Assembly: GCA_937128795.1 (NCBI GenBank)
Contig: CAKZMQ010000026.1
Coordinates: 1 to 54,473, forward strand
Length of the DNA stretch: 54,473 nt
Origin: an uncultured Solirubrobacterales bacterium
Lineage (GTDB): Bacteria > Actinomycetota > Thermoleophilia > Solirubrobacterales > JACPNS01
Direction of reading: 5' to 3'
Each line of letters opens with the position of its first letter. The first letter of the stretch is position 1. The position numbers and the translations under genes are program-made. The notes beneath the pieces were generated by a model. That model was not told the DNA's origin. It saw nothing but the letters and a program-made list of their open reading frames with translations, and did not search any database. Positions 43,184 to 50,449 of this stretch are shown here, in pieces.

Positions 43184-43198
43184 TGATAATGATTCTCG
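43184..43198. promoter_or_regulatory. Fur/Zur-type box in the divergent zinc promoter region
   Basis: TGATAAT-G-ATTCTCG is a 7-1-7 imperfect palindrome; it matches the Fur-family core TGATAATnATTATCA in 12 of 14 conserved positions. It lies 21 bases from the zur start and 26 from the permease start, ideally placed for autoregulation and transporter control. Confidence 0.7.
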
Positions 43199-43223
43199 CT
43201 TTTACTACTCTCCCGCAGAGTAC

Positions 43224-45101
43224 ATGGCTCTTGCAATCCAACAACTAGCCCTCCAGTCGCCGACCAGCGTGTTCGAACCGCAGTTCGCGCAACGGGCATT
43301 GCTGGCGGTGGCCGTCGTCTCGCTGCTCGCGGCTGCGATCGGTCCGTCGGTCGTTCTGCTGGATCTGCCGTTCTTTACCCATGCCATCGGTGCCGGCGCG
43401 TACCCGGTGATGGTGGGAGCCGTTGCCCTCGGAGTCGCCCTGACGGTCGGTGCGCTGATCGGTGCAGCCGTGTTCGCGCTTGTCGTTTTGACGATCACCT
43501 CAAGAAGCACCGACGGCGGTCGGCGAGATGCCTTGACCGGCGTTGCGATCGTCGCAGCGTTGGCGGTCGGGGCGATCATCGCTGCCGTCGGCGTACCCGC
43601 GGATTCGCGCCTTGCACTCTCGCCGGAGGCGTTGCTGTTCGGGTCCGTGTTGACCGTCGGCGACGACGTGATCTACACAGTCGTCGCCGTCGCACTGGTG
43701 GTGGTTCCGACCGCCGTCATGTTTGGCGAGCGATGGCTCGCCGCGGGTTTCGACCCACAGGTTGCCGGTCAACTCGATTCGTCGGCGAGCAATATCGCGC
43801 TGATCGTTTGTGTGGCGGTGGCGGCCGGCGCCACGTTGCCGGTGACCGGGTCGCTGTTGGCCGGAGCACTGCTCGTGATCCCCGCGGCCACGGCGCGGAT
43901 TCTGTTCAACCGCTTCGCCGTCTTGATGCCGGCGACGTTTCTAATTGCCCTGACCGAAGGAGTCATTGGTTTGTATCTCGCATTCGTTCTTGACCTACCG
44001 CCCGGGGCCGCGATTGCGTTGGTTGCCGGAATCGGGTTCGTGCTCGCGGCGATCGCCAAAACGTTGATCGGCAGGATGCTGGTATTGCGTTCGGCCAGCA
44101 AGCGGACCGGGCGGACCGCAATGGCCGCAGTTGCTGTCGTCGGATTGATGCTCACGGCATATGGCTGTGGCGGTTCCAGTGGAACGAACGGCGCAGACGA
44201 CAATGACGAGCGGATCTTGGTCGTCGCGACCACGCCGCAGATCGCAGACATCGCCGCGGGTGTCGGCGGCGACGCCATCGAGGTTGAAACGCTGATGCCG
44301 GCCGGAACTGACCCGCATGACTTCGAACCGCGACCCAGCGACATCGCCAAGCTCGACGAGGCCGACGTGATCCTTCGCTCCGGCGGCGAGCTGGACGAGT
44401 GGGTCGTCGGCGCAGCGAGGACCGCTGGCGCCACCAAGTCGCCGGTCGATCTGTCTCAGGCTGCGCGGCTGATCCCCTCCGAAGGGGAACACTCGCACGA
44501 AGCGGGAGACGAACAGGAGGAGGCTCACGGGGACGAGGCCGAGGCGGACGAGACTTTCAACGCGCACTGGTATCTCGCGCCGAGCAACGTGGCAGCCGCG
44601 GCGCGAAGGGTTCGTGATGAGTTCGTGAAGGCAACGCCAAGCGCCCGCGAGAGCACACGAGCGAATGCCGACCAGTACATCGCAGGTTTCGAGGCGCTGT
44701 CCGCGGAACTTTCCGAGTGCGCCGCGAAAGTGCCTGCCGAGCAACGCGTTTTTGTCAGCGGTCACGACGACTTCGCTTATCTCGCAGACGCGTTCGACTT
44801 CGATGTCTCCGCTCAGATCGCGCCGACTGGCCGGTCCGAGCCGTCTGCGCGCGAGCTGCAGGAATCGGTTGACGATGCAAGATCGGCCGGAACGCGCGCA
44901 GTCGTGACGAGCAGTGGCGAGACGACTCAGCTGGCAACCACGGTGGCCGATCGCTTGAACGTGCCGCTGCTGGAGCTCTACGCAGACTCGCTCGCGGATT
45001 CCGGTGAAGCGAGCACGCTTGAAGGCGCGATCAGGTACGACGTGACCCGACTCGTCGACGCGGCTTCCGGAGGCGTCGTTGATTGTGGTGAGGCGAGCTG
45101 A
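43224..45101 (+). CDS. Fused zinc ABC permease and zinc-binding lipoprotein (ZnuB-ZnuA type)
   Basis: 625 residues from ATG 43224. Residues 1-295 are an ABC-3 permease with about eight helices. Without a stop the frame continues into a complete substrate-binding protein: Met300, a second hydrophobic signal, lipobox LTAYGC with Cys315, then a ZnuA fold. Likely zinc ligands are His365 (TDPHDFEP), His448 (NAHWYL), His514 (SGHDDFAY) and Asp588; an acidic His-rich loop lies at 420-440. Either a true fusion is made, or an internal start at ATG 44121 yields a separate lipoprotein. Zinc is inferred from the His loop and the Zur neighbour; manganese is possible. Confidence 0.85.
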   Translation: MALAIQQLALQSPTSVFEPQFAQRALLAVAVVSLLAAAIGPSVVLLDLPFFTHAIGAGAYPVMVGAVALGVALTVGALIGAAVFALVVLTITSRSTDGGRRDALTGVAIVAALAVGAIIAAVGVPADSRLALSPEALLFGSVLTVGDDVIYTVVAVALVVVPTAVMFGERWLAAGFDPQVAGQLDSSASNIALIVCVAVAAGATLPVTGSLLAGALLVIPAATARILFNRFAVLMPATFLIALTEGVIGLYLAFVLDLPPGAAIALVAGIGFVLAAIAKTLIGRMLVLRSASKRTGRTAMAAVAVVGLMLTAYGCGGSSGTNGADDNDERILVVATTPQIADIAAGVGGDAIEVETLMPAGTDPHDFEPRPSDIAKLDEADVILRSGGELDEWVVGAARTAGATKSPVDLSQAARLIPSEGEHSHEAGDEQEEAHGDEAEADETFNAHWYLAPSNVAAAARRVRDEFVKATPSARESTRANADQYIAGFEALSAELSECAAKVPAEQRVFVSGHDDFAYLADAFDFDVSAQIAPTGRSEPSARELQESVDDARSAGTRAVVTSSGETTQLATTVADRLNVPLLELYADSLADSGEASTLEGAIRYDVTRLVDAASGGVVDCGEAS

Positions 45102-45865
45102 CCGACCAGGCCCCCCTGATCTCAGCCCGCGCGCTCACGCTCGCCTACGGATCCGAAGCCCCGGCAGTCGAAGATCTCGATCTGGACCTGCCGGGCGGCG
45201 AGCTCGTGATCCTGCTCGGTCCCAACGGCGGCGGGAAGACGACGCTGTTTCGTGCGTTGACCGGTGAGCTCGCTCCTTCCGGAGGTACGGTCACGATCCG
45301 AGGCCGCTTGGCATACCTGCCGCAATACGACGATTCGCGACTCGATTTTCCGGTTTCGGTGCTCGACGTAGTTCAGATGGGGACGCTGCCCGAGCGTCGA
45401 CCGTGGCAGCGAGCCGGCAAAGCCGTCCGCTCGCGATCACTCGAAGCACTTAAGCGAGTAGGCCTGGCCGACAGTGCCAAGGACAGCTACGGAGAGCTCT
45501 CGGGAGGCCAGCGTCGGCGAGTCCTGCTGGCGCGTACGATCGTCCAGGATTCGGAGACTCTGCTGCTCGACGAACCGCTGGCGGGCGTCGATCCTGCTTC
45601 GAGTGAGGTGATTCGAGCCACCCTCGACCGCCTGCGTGACGAAGGCCGTCTGGTGATCGTCGCCTCACACGATGTCGACCATGCGCGCGCATCTGATCGC
45701 GTGCTTTGCCTCAATCGAAAACTGCTCGCCAACGGTGCGCCAACCGAGGTGATGACCGATCAGGTATTGCGCGAGACATACGCGTCGGATTTGACCGTTG
45801 TCACCAGCGCCGACGGCACACCACTTTTCGCGGCGGCCGAACATCACCATCACCATGGGCACTGA
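45098..45865 (+). CDS. Zinc/manganese ABC transporter ATPase, apparent CTG start
   Basis: 255 residues if translation starts at CTG 45098, which overlaps the stop of the preceding gene (CTGA). The only usual start in frame, GTG 45206, lies four codons before Walker A (LLGPNGGGKTT) and would delete the first beta strands, and TGA 45089 closes the frame upstream. Signature LSGGQRRRVLLARTI, Walker B LLLDEPLAGVD and H-loop SHDVDHA are complete. The C-terminus ends in HHHHHGH, typical of zinc importer ATPases. It is translated between two permease genes. Confidence 0.85.
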   Translation: MTDQAPLISARALTLAYGSEAPAVEDLDLDLPGGELVILLGPNGGGKTTLFRALTGELAPSGGTVTIRGRLAYLPQYDDSRLDFPVSVLDVVQMGTLPERRPWQRAGKAVRSRSLEALKRVGLADSAKDSYGELSGGQRRRVLLARTIVQDSETLLLDEPLAGVDPASSEVIRATLDRLRDEGRLVIVASHDVDHARASDRVLCLNRKLLANGAPTEVMTDQVLRETYASDLTVVTSADGTPLFAAAEHHHHHGH

Positions 45866-46721
45866 TCCGAGCATCGCTTCGTTGCTCGCCCCGCTCGGCG
45901 GCGATTTTGGATCGACGAGTGCGTCGGAGCTGGCGCTTGTCGGTGCGGCGTGCGGCGCTGTCGGCGTATGGGTCGTGTATTTCGGTCGCGCGTTTCTGGC
46001 CGAGTCGTTCGGGCACGCGCTCTTGCCGGGGTTGGTGGTTGCGGCGGCGCTCGGCAGCAGCCTCGTCGTCGGAGCGATCGTCGGCGTGATCGTGGCCTAC
46101 GGGGTTCTGCTGCTGGCTCAGCGCGCGCCGCGCACATCCGATTCTTCGGCGACCGCGGTGGGCGTGACGCTGTTGGTGGCGATCGGGGCGTTGATTGCCA
46201 GCCAAGGCACGGGATCGGCACGCTTTGAAAGTTTGTTGTTCGGCGACCCGCTCGCCGCTACTTGGCGCGACGTCGCGGTGGCAGCTGCCTTCGCACTGAT
46301 CGTCGGGTTGTTTCTTTCGGGATTCCATGACCGATTCGCGGCGCTGGCATTCGACCCGCAGTCGGCGCGTACGATCGGCGTGAACGTGGGCTTGACCGGC
46401 GCGTTGCTGATCGGCGTGTTGGCCGTCGCGATCGCAACCGCCGCGACGGTCGCGGGCAGTCTTCTGGCGTTGGCGCTGCTCACCGGCCCCGCGCTCGGAG
46501 TGATTCCGCTGCGGATGCGACTTGGAGCGACGCTGTTGGCGGCGTCGGTGGTCGGCGCGCTAACGGGGGTCGTCGGGATCTACATCTCGTACTACGCCAA
46601 TTGGCCGGCCAGCGCATCCGTTGCACTGGCCGCTTGTGCGTTTGCCGCGTCGGGCGCGGCGGGCGGAGCTTGGCTCGCCGGTCGCCCGCCCAGTGCGCGC
46701 GGCGCGGCGCAGGCGACTTAG
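45855..46721 (+). CDS. Second zinc/manganese ABC-3 permease
   Basis: 288 residues from ATG 45855, overlapping the ATPase gene by 11 bases. About nine helices; the loop AFDPQSARTIGVNVG near residue 165 matches the coupling-helix region FDPxxAxxxGxN of ABC-3 permeases. Together with the permease half of the upstream fusion the transporter would be a permease heterodimer with one ATPase. The end overlaps the end of lgt by four bases (convergent). Confidence 0.88.
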   Translation: MGTDPSIASLLAPLGGDFGSTSASELALVGAACGAVGVWVVYFGRAFLAESFGHALLPGLVVAAALGSSLVVGAIVGVIVAYGVLLLAQRAPRTSDSSATAVGVTLLVAIGALIASQGTGSARFESLLFGDPLAATWRDVAVAAAFALIVGLFLSGFHDRFAALAFDPQSARTIGVNVGLTGALLIGVLAVAIATAATVAGSLLALALLTGPALGVIPLRMRLGATLLAASVVGALTGVVGIYISYYANWPASASVALAACAFAASGAAGGAWLAGRPPSARGAAQAT

Positions 46722-47506
46722 GCCGCGTCGGGTCCGGTCAGGCTGCGCTTTGACGGGATCGGCCGATCCTTCAGGGCCAGAATCATTGCCAAGCCGATCG
46801 CGATGAACCCGAGGCTGGCTACCTGCGCGAGCGTCATCCCGAGCGCCACGACTTCGTTGCGTCGCAGGAACTCGATCAAAAACCGCTCGATGCTGGAGAC
46901 GATCAAATAGATCGCGAAGAGCACGCCTGGCGCGAAGCGATTGCGCAGACGCCAAAGCACATATGCCAGCAACGCCATCGAAACCGTTTCGAGAATCGGC
47001 GTCGGGTAGACCTTTTCACCCGGCGCCGTCGGCACGGTGCCGTCGGGATAGCCCATCCCCCACCACGCGTCGGTCGTCTTTCCGTAGTCGCCGTCGCCAG
47101 AGAGTTGGCAACCGATCCGACCGACTGCATATCCCGCCGCAAGCGCCGGAGCGCAGATGTCCAGCAGCGTGTAGTTGAAGATGCCACGCCACTTGGCATA
47201 GGCCGCGACAGCTGCTGCGCCACCGAGCGCGCCGCCGTACCAAACCAGGCCCGTGCCGCTGAATATCTGATCGAACGACCACTCGCCCTCCTGAAAGGAG
47301 AACCAGAGTTTTGCCCCGAGGACGCCGCCGACGGCAGCCGCGAGGATCAGTTCATACGCCCAATCGATCGGCGCGTCGAGCTCCTTCAATCGCTTTGCGA
47401 TCAGCCACCCCGAGACGATGAACGCGGCCGCGAACATCAGCCCGAAAGTCTGCAGCGTTATCGGGCCAAGGTCAATCTCCGGAATCACGGCGCACAGCGT
47501 ACCCAC
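46718..47506 (-). CDS. lgt: Prolipoprotein diacylglyceryl transferase
   Basis: 262 residues from GTG 47506; GTG 47488 six codons in is equally possible and neither has a convincing ribosome binding site. The signature GRIGCQLSGDGDYGK, the Y-GG-LGG segment (VWYGGALGGAAAV) and the C-terminal RFLIEFLRR are typical of Lgt. It transfers diacylglycerol to lipobox cysteines, first step of lipoprotein maturation, and so serves the many lipoproteins encoded here. Seven hydrophobic segments. The long upstream frame is not translated. Confidence 0.92.
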   Translation of the reverse strand: MGTLCAVIPEIDLGPITLQTFGLMFAAAFIVSGWLIAKRLKELDAPIDWAYELILAAAVGGVLGAKLWFSFQEGEWSFDQIFSGTGLVWYGGALGGAAAVAAYAKWRGIFNYTLLDICAPALAAGYAVGRIGCQLSGDGDYGKTTDAWWGMGYPDGTVPTAPGEKVYPTPILETVSMALLAYVLWRLRNRFAPGVLFAIYLIVSSIERFLIEFLRRNEVVALGMTLAQVASLGFIAIGLAMILALKDRPIPSKRSLTGPDAA

Positions 47507-47525
47507 GCCCCACTTAAAACCTGCC

Positions 47526-47557
47526 AAACAAGGTTCCCCTTTTGGCAAACCTTGTTT
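47526..47557 (-). terminator. Hairpin after the M23 peptidase gene
   Basis: AAACAAGGTT (47526-47535) and AACCTTGTTT (47548-47557) form a 10-bp stem with a 12-base loop; the minus strand continues GGCAGGTTTT. It begins at the stop codon of the M23 gene and lies just before lgt. Confidence 0.6.
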
Positions 47558-48732
47558 TACAGATAGCCCATCGGGTCTACGGGGTTTCCGTTTATGCGGA
47601 CTTCGAAGTGGAGGTGGGGGCCGGTGGAGTGTCCGGTGTTGCCGACCGCGCCGATCACTTGGCCTTGTTTGACGGACTGGCCGACGCTCACACCGATTCG
47701 ACTCTGGTGGCCATAACAAGTGCTCATCGCGGACGAATGCTGAATACACGTGTAGTTGCCGTAACCGCCCATTGGACCGGCGATGCGGACAGAGCCGGTG
47801 TCTGCGGCATAGATCGGCGTACCAACGGGCGCCGCAATGTCGATGCCGGCGTGCAGACGGCCCCAACGCGGCCCGAATGGCGACGTGAAAGAACCGTTGG
47901 TCGGCTGCACGAGCTGGCCCGTGCCGCGTTTCTGCGGGCCGCCATCGGTCAGATAGCCCTGAATCGCAGAGTTGCTGCGCTGCATCGCGGCGAGGTCTTC
48001 CTCGTCGTGGCGACGACTCGCTGAGATCTTCGAGAGCTTGCTTTTGCGATTGCTGACGACCGAGGCGAGTTCGTCGCGGCGAGAGTCAAGTGAGTTTTTC
48101 GCGCCGGCGACCTCATTGCGACGACTGCGCACGGTCGCCACGAGCTGGCTGGCTTCCTTCTCGAGCTTGGCGAGACGGACGGTCTCTTTGGTGGTCTCGC
48201 CCTTCAGGTGCGTGACCGTCGTGATGATCTCCCTGTCCTGATCGGCAATTGCGCGCATGTACGTCGCACGCTGAACGAGCTCGGAAAAGCCCTCGGAGTT
48301 GAGCACGACCGTGAGGATGTCCGGTTCGCCGGACTTGTACACGGTGACGATTCGCGCCGCGAGCAGTTTTCGTGAGTGCGCGAGCCGCTTGCGCAACCGA
48401 GCCAAACGATCGCGAGATCGGTCGAGATCGCCCGCGATTGTCTTCTGACGGTGCACCTTCTTGTTGAGGTCGACCTCGATGCGGTTCTGTTTGCTCTGAA
48501 GCTCGTTTATGCGTCCGCGCAAGCCGCGGATCTTCGTTGACATGCGTGAGATCTGCCCGTTGAGCGTGCCCTCTTTGGCGCGCTTGTTGGCGATGTCCTG
48601 CTGGAGTTCGGCCGCGGACTTCGCGTCCGATCCCATCGGACGCGCCAGATACAGCGTGGTCACCGCTAGGAACAGCAACGTCGCCCAGGCAATCGCTCGA
48701 TGGTTTCGTTGGAGTGTCTTGATCGCGTGCAT
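47557..48732 (-). CDS. Secreted M23 peptidoglycan endopeptidase with PcsB-like coiled coil
   Basis: 391 residues. A membrane-spanning signal (13-30) is followed by a coiled coil (residues ~38-255) and an M23 lysostaphin-type domain. Zinc ligands are His294 and Asp298 (HAGIDI) and His375 in HLHFE, with His342 (YGHQS) as second-shell catalytic residue. Such proteins cut peptidoglycan cross-links; the coiled coil often keeps them off until FtsEX activates them. Residues ~107-165 closely match the neighbour upstream (RLxKRL...RIVxVYKxGEPD), showing a shared origin. Confidence 0.88.
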   Translation of the reverse strand: MHAIKTLQRNHRAIAWATLLFLAVTTLYLARPMGSDAKSAAELQQDIANKRAKEGTLNGQISRMSTKIRGLRGRINELQSKQNRIEVDLNKKVHRQKTIAGDLDRSRDRLARLRKRLAHSRKLLAARIVTVYKSGEPDILTVVLNSEGFSELVQRATYMRAIADQDREIITTVTHLKGETTKETVRLAKLEKEASQLVATVRSRRNEVAGAKNSLDSRRDELASVVSNRKSKLSKISASRRHDEEDLAAMQRSNSAIQGYLTDGGPQKRGTGQLVQPTNGSFTSPFGPRWGRLHAGIDIAAPVGTPIYAADTGSVRIAGPMGGYGNYTCIQHSSAMSTCYGHQSRIGVSVGQSVKQGQVIGAVGNTGHSTGPHLHFEVRINGNPVDPMGYL

Positions 48733-48743
48733 CGGTGGAGCTC

Positions 48744-49895
48744 CTATAGGCCCGGGTAGTGGCGAATCGTGAAACCGCTCGGTCCGCGCGAACCCGACTG
48801 CCAGCGCGAGCCGGTGCCGCTGCGACCGCTCGTGTCAAAGCGCAAACCACCGACCGTCATGTAGACGTGGCCGGGATTGGAGAAAACCGTGATCCAGTTG
48901 CCGTAACCGGCTTTGCCCCAGCTCATCAGGCCGCCCGATGCGAGCGGGCCAGACAGCACTCCTGCAGCGTGCAGTACGTAGCTGACCGAACCGGAACAGT
49001 CGTAGCCCTTGTCGCTGAACGAGCCGTGACCGCCTCCCCAGATGTACGGGGTGCGGGCGATGCGGTTTCCGGCCGCAACGGCCGCCTTGATCACCGCAGG
49101 TGCATTGGCCGGCGCCGAGGCGGTGCCGTCGGAATTGAGCGTCACGCGACCGGCCGGAGATTTGATCGGAGTGAACGCGACGACGTCTGGAGCCGGCTGC
49201 GCGCCGACGGATGCCGCGGCGGCGCGAAGCAGCTTGCGCTGTCGCTTCAGCTGAGCCCGCATGCTGCCGACGCTCGCGACAGCGCGATTCTTCTCGCCGG
49301 CGATTCGATTGCGCTTGGTCGTGACCTGCGCGACCAACTCTCCCTGCTGCCGTTCGAGCGCTGTGAGCTTCACCGCCTCAGCCCTGGTTGACTTCTTCAA
49401 CTCGGCGACGCGGTTGATCGTGAACTTGTCCTGGCTCGAAATGCGCTCGAGGTATTTCGCCCGCTCGACCATGTCGGCAAAGCCCTCGGCCTGCAGCACG
49501 ACCGAGAGCACGTCCGGTTCGCCCGCCTTGTAGACGGCGACGATGCGTTCCGAGAGCACTCTGCGTGCGTACGTCAACCGCTTCTTCAGACGTCCCAAAC
49601 GCGCTTTCGCCGTGTCGCGTTCGAGTTGCATCTGGCGCTGGCGCGCGGCCTTGCGCTCGAGGTCGGCCTGCGTTTCGTTCTGCTGGCCCTGAAGCCGGTC
49701 GATGCGCTGCTGTAGTTGGTGCGCGCGCTCGCTGATCGCTTCGATCCGAGCGTTGATCTCGGCGGGCGTCTCGGCCCCGGCGCGGGGAGCCGACAGGAAT
49801 AGGGCAACCATCACGAAGACGAGCGAGCAGGCAAAAAGGCCAGGCAGTAATGCCGGATTTTCAGCCGGAATGAAGATTCGCCGAGCGTTCGTCAT
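48744..49895 (-). CDS. Secreted NlpC/P60 peptidoglycan hydrolase with PcsB-like coiled coil
   Basis: 383 residues from ATG 49895 (ATG 49925 is an alternative). Signal/membrane segment 18-40, coiled coil ~42-225, then an NlpC/P60 domain with catalytic Cys300 (GYDCSGSV) and His343 (NPGHVYM). It would cut within stem peptides. The coiled coil is homologous to that of the next gene, whereas the catalytic domain is unrelated. Its ~350-base leader carries a c-di-AMP riboswitch and promoter. The two hydrolase genes are 11 bases apart and form one operon. Confidence 0.88.
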   Translation of the reverse strand: MTNARRIFIPAENPALLPGLFACSLVFVMVALFLSAPRAGAETPAEINARIEAISERAHQLQQRIDRLQGQQNETQADLERKAARQRQMQLERDTAKARLGRLKKRLTYARRVLSERIVAVYKAGEPDVLSVVLQAEGFADMVERAKYLERISSQDKFTINRVAELKKSTRAEAVKLTALERQQGELVAQVTTKRNRIAGEKNRAVASVGSMRAQLKRQRKLLRAAAASVGAQPAPDVVAFTPIKSPAGRVTLNSDGTASAPANAPAVIKAAVAAGNRIARTPYIWGGGHGSFSDKGYDCSGSVSYVLHAAGVLSGPLASGGLMSWGKAGYGNWITVFSNPGHVYMTVGGLRFDTSGRSGTGSRWQSGSRGPSGFTIRHYPGL

Positions 49896-50073
49896 GCGAC
49901 GCTTGAGGCTAGGTCCAGAAACCATGTTTGCTCGAATATCCCTGCTTCGTTATGACGACCTGCAACAGCATTTGCGTGCAGCCGATGACCGCCCTCGAGG
50001 GCAGCGTGAGCACGCGCGTGCGCAGGACTCGTCCTGGTGGTCGCCCGACCTGTGGGTCAGACGGTTTGGTGCC

Positions 50074-50247
50074 GATTCGCTTGCGGGGTTAGCTGTCGGG
50101 CTCGCGTGCTTCGAATTCAGATCTCGGTCCGATTCGTGCGCGCTACGCCGCTCCAATAGCGACGATTCGCCCCGTATTGAGGGCCCGATTTGTCGGGTAG
50201 GTGGGTCCCCCGTCCCGATGGTTTGGCAGTCCACCGAGTTCAGCGAT
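50074..50247 (-). ncRNA. ydaO-yuaA type c-di-AMP riboswitch
   Basis: On the minus strand the conserved blocks of the Bacillus ydaO RNA appear in order: GGGGGACCCA (near 50202-50211), GGGGCGAATC about 30 bases on, GCACGAATCGG, and CGACAGCTAACCCCGCAAGCG-like sequence near 50078-50098 (Bacillus: GUCAGCUAACCUCGUAAGCG). The 5' end GATCGCT can pair with AGCGAATC at the 3' end as helix P1. In actinobacteria this class often precedes peptidoglycan hydrolase genes, as here (NlpC/P60). Between the aptamer and the start are palindromes GCCCTCGAGGGC and GCACGCGCGTGC, possible expression-platform elements. High c-di-AMP usually turns such genes off. Confidence 0.88.
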
Positions 50248-50253
50248 CTGGCG

Positions 50254-50282
50254 ATTCTAGCGGATCACTACGAATTCGTCAA
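50254..50282 (-). promoter_or_regulatory. Sigma70-type promoter of the riboswitch-hydrolase transcript
   Basis: TTGACG (50277-50282), a 17-base spacer and TAGAAT (50254-50259) on the minus strand; the expected start at ~50247 is the 5' end of the riboswitch. The remaining bases up to the terminator at 50381 show nothing else. Confidence 0.78.
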
Positions 50283-50380
50283 GAGTTTGTGCTGGAAATG
50301 CGCGGTTTTCGCGACGTGGGGTGATTCTTGTGCGGTTCGAAGGCACGGTCCCGCCAATGCTTCAAGCCGATTAAACGCGA

Positions 50381-50407
50381 CAACCCCCGCCCGGAGGGCG
50401 AGGGTTG
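50381..50407 (-). terminator. Hairpin terminator of the acyl-CoA dehydrogenase gene
   Basis: CAACCCCCGCCC and GGGCGAGGGTTG pair over 12 positions with one mismatch and a 3-base loop; it lies 43-69 bases past the stop of the gene at 50450-51715. The downstream T content on the minus strand is modest. Confidence 0.72.
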
Positions 50408-50449
50408 CAGCAATCAAACGCATGCGAAAGCGGGCAAGCTCCTGTGGCG

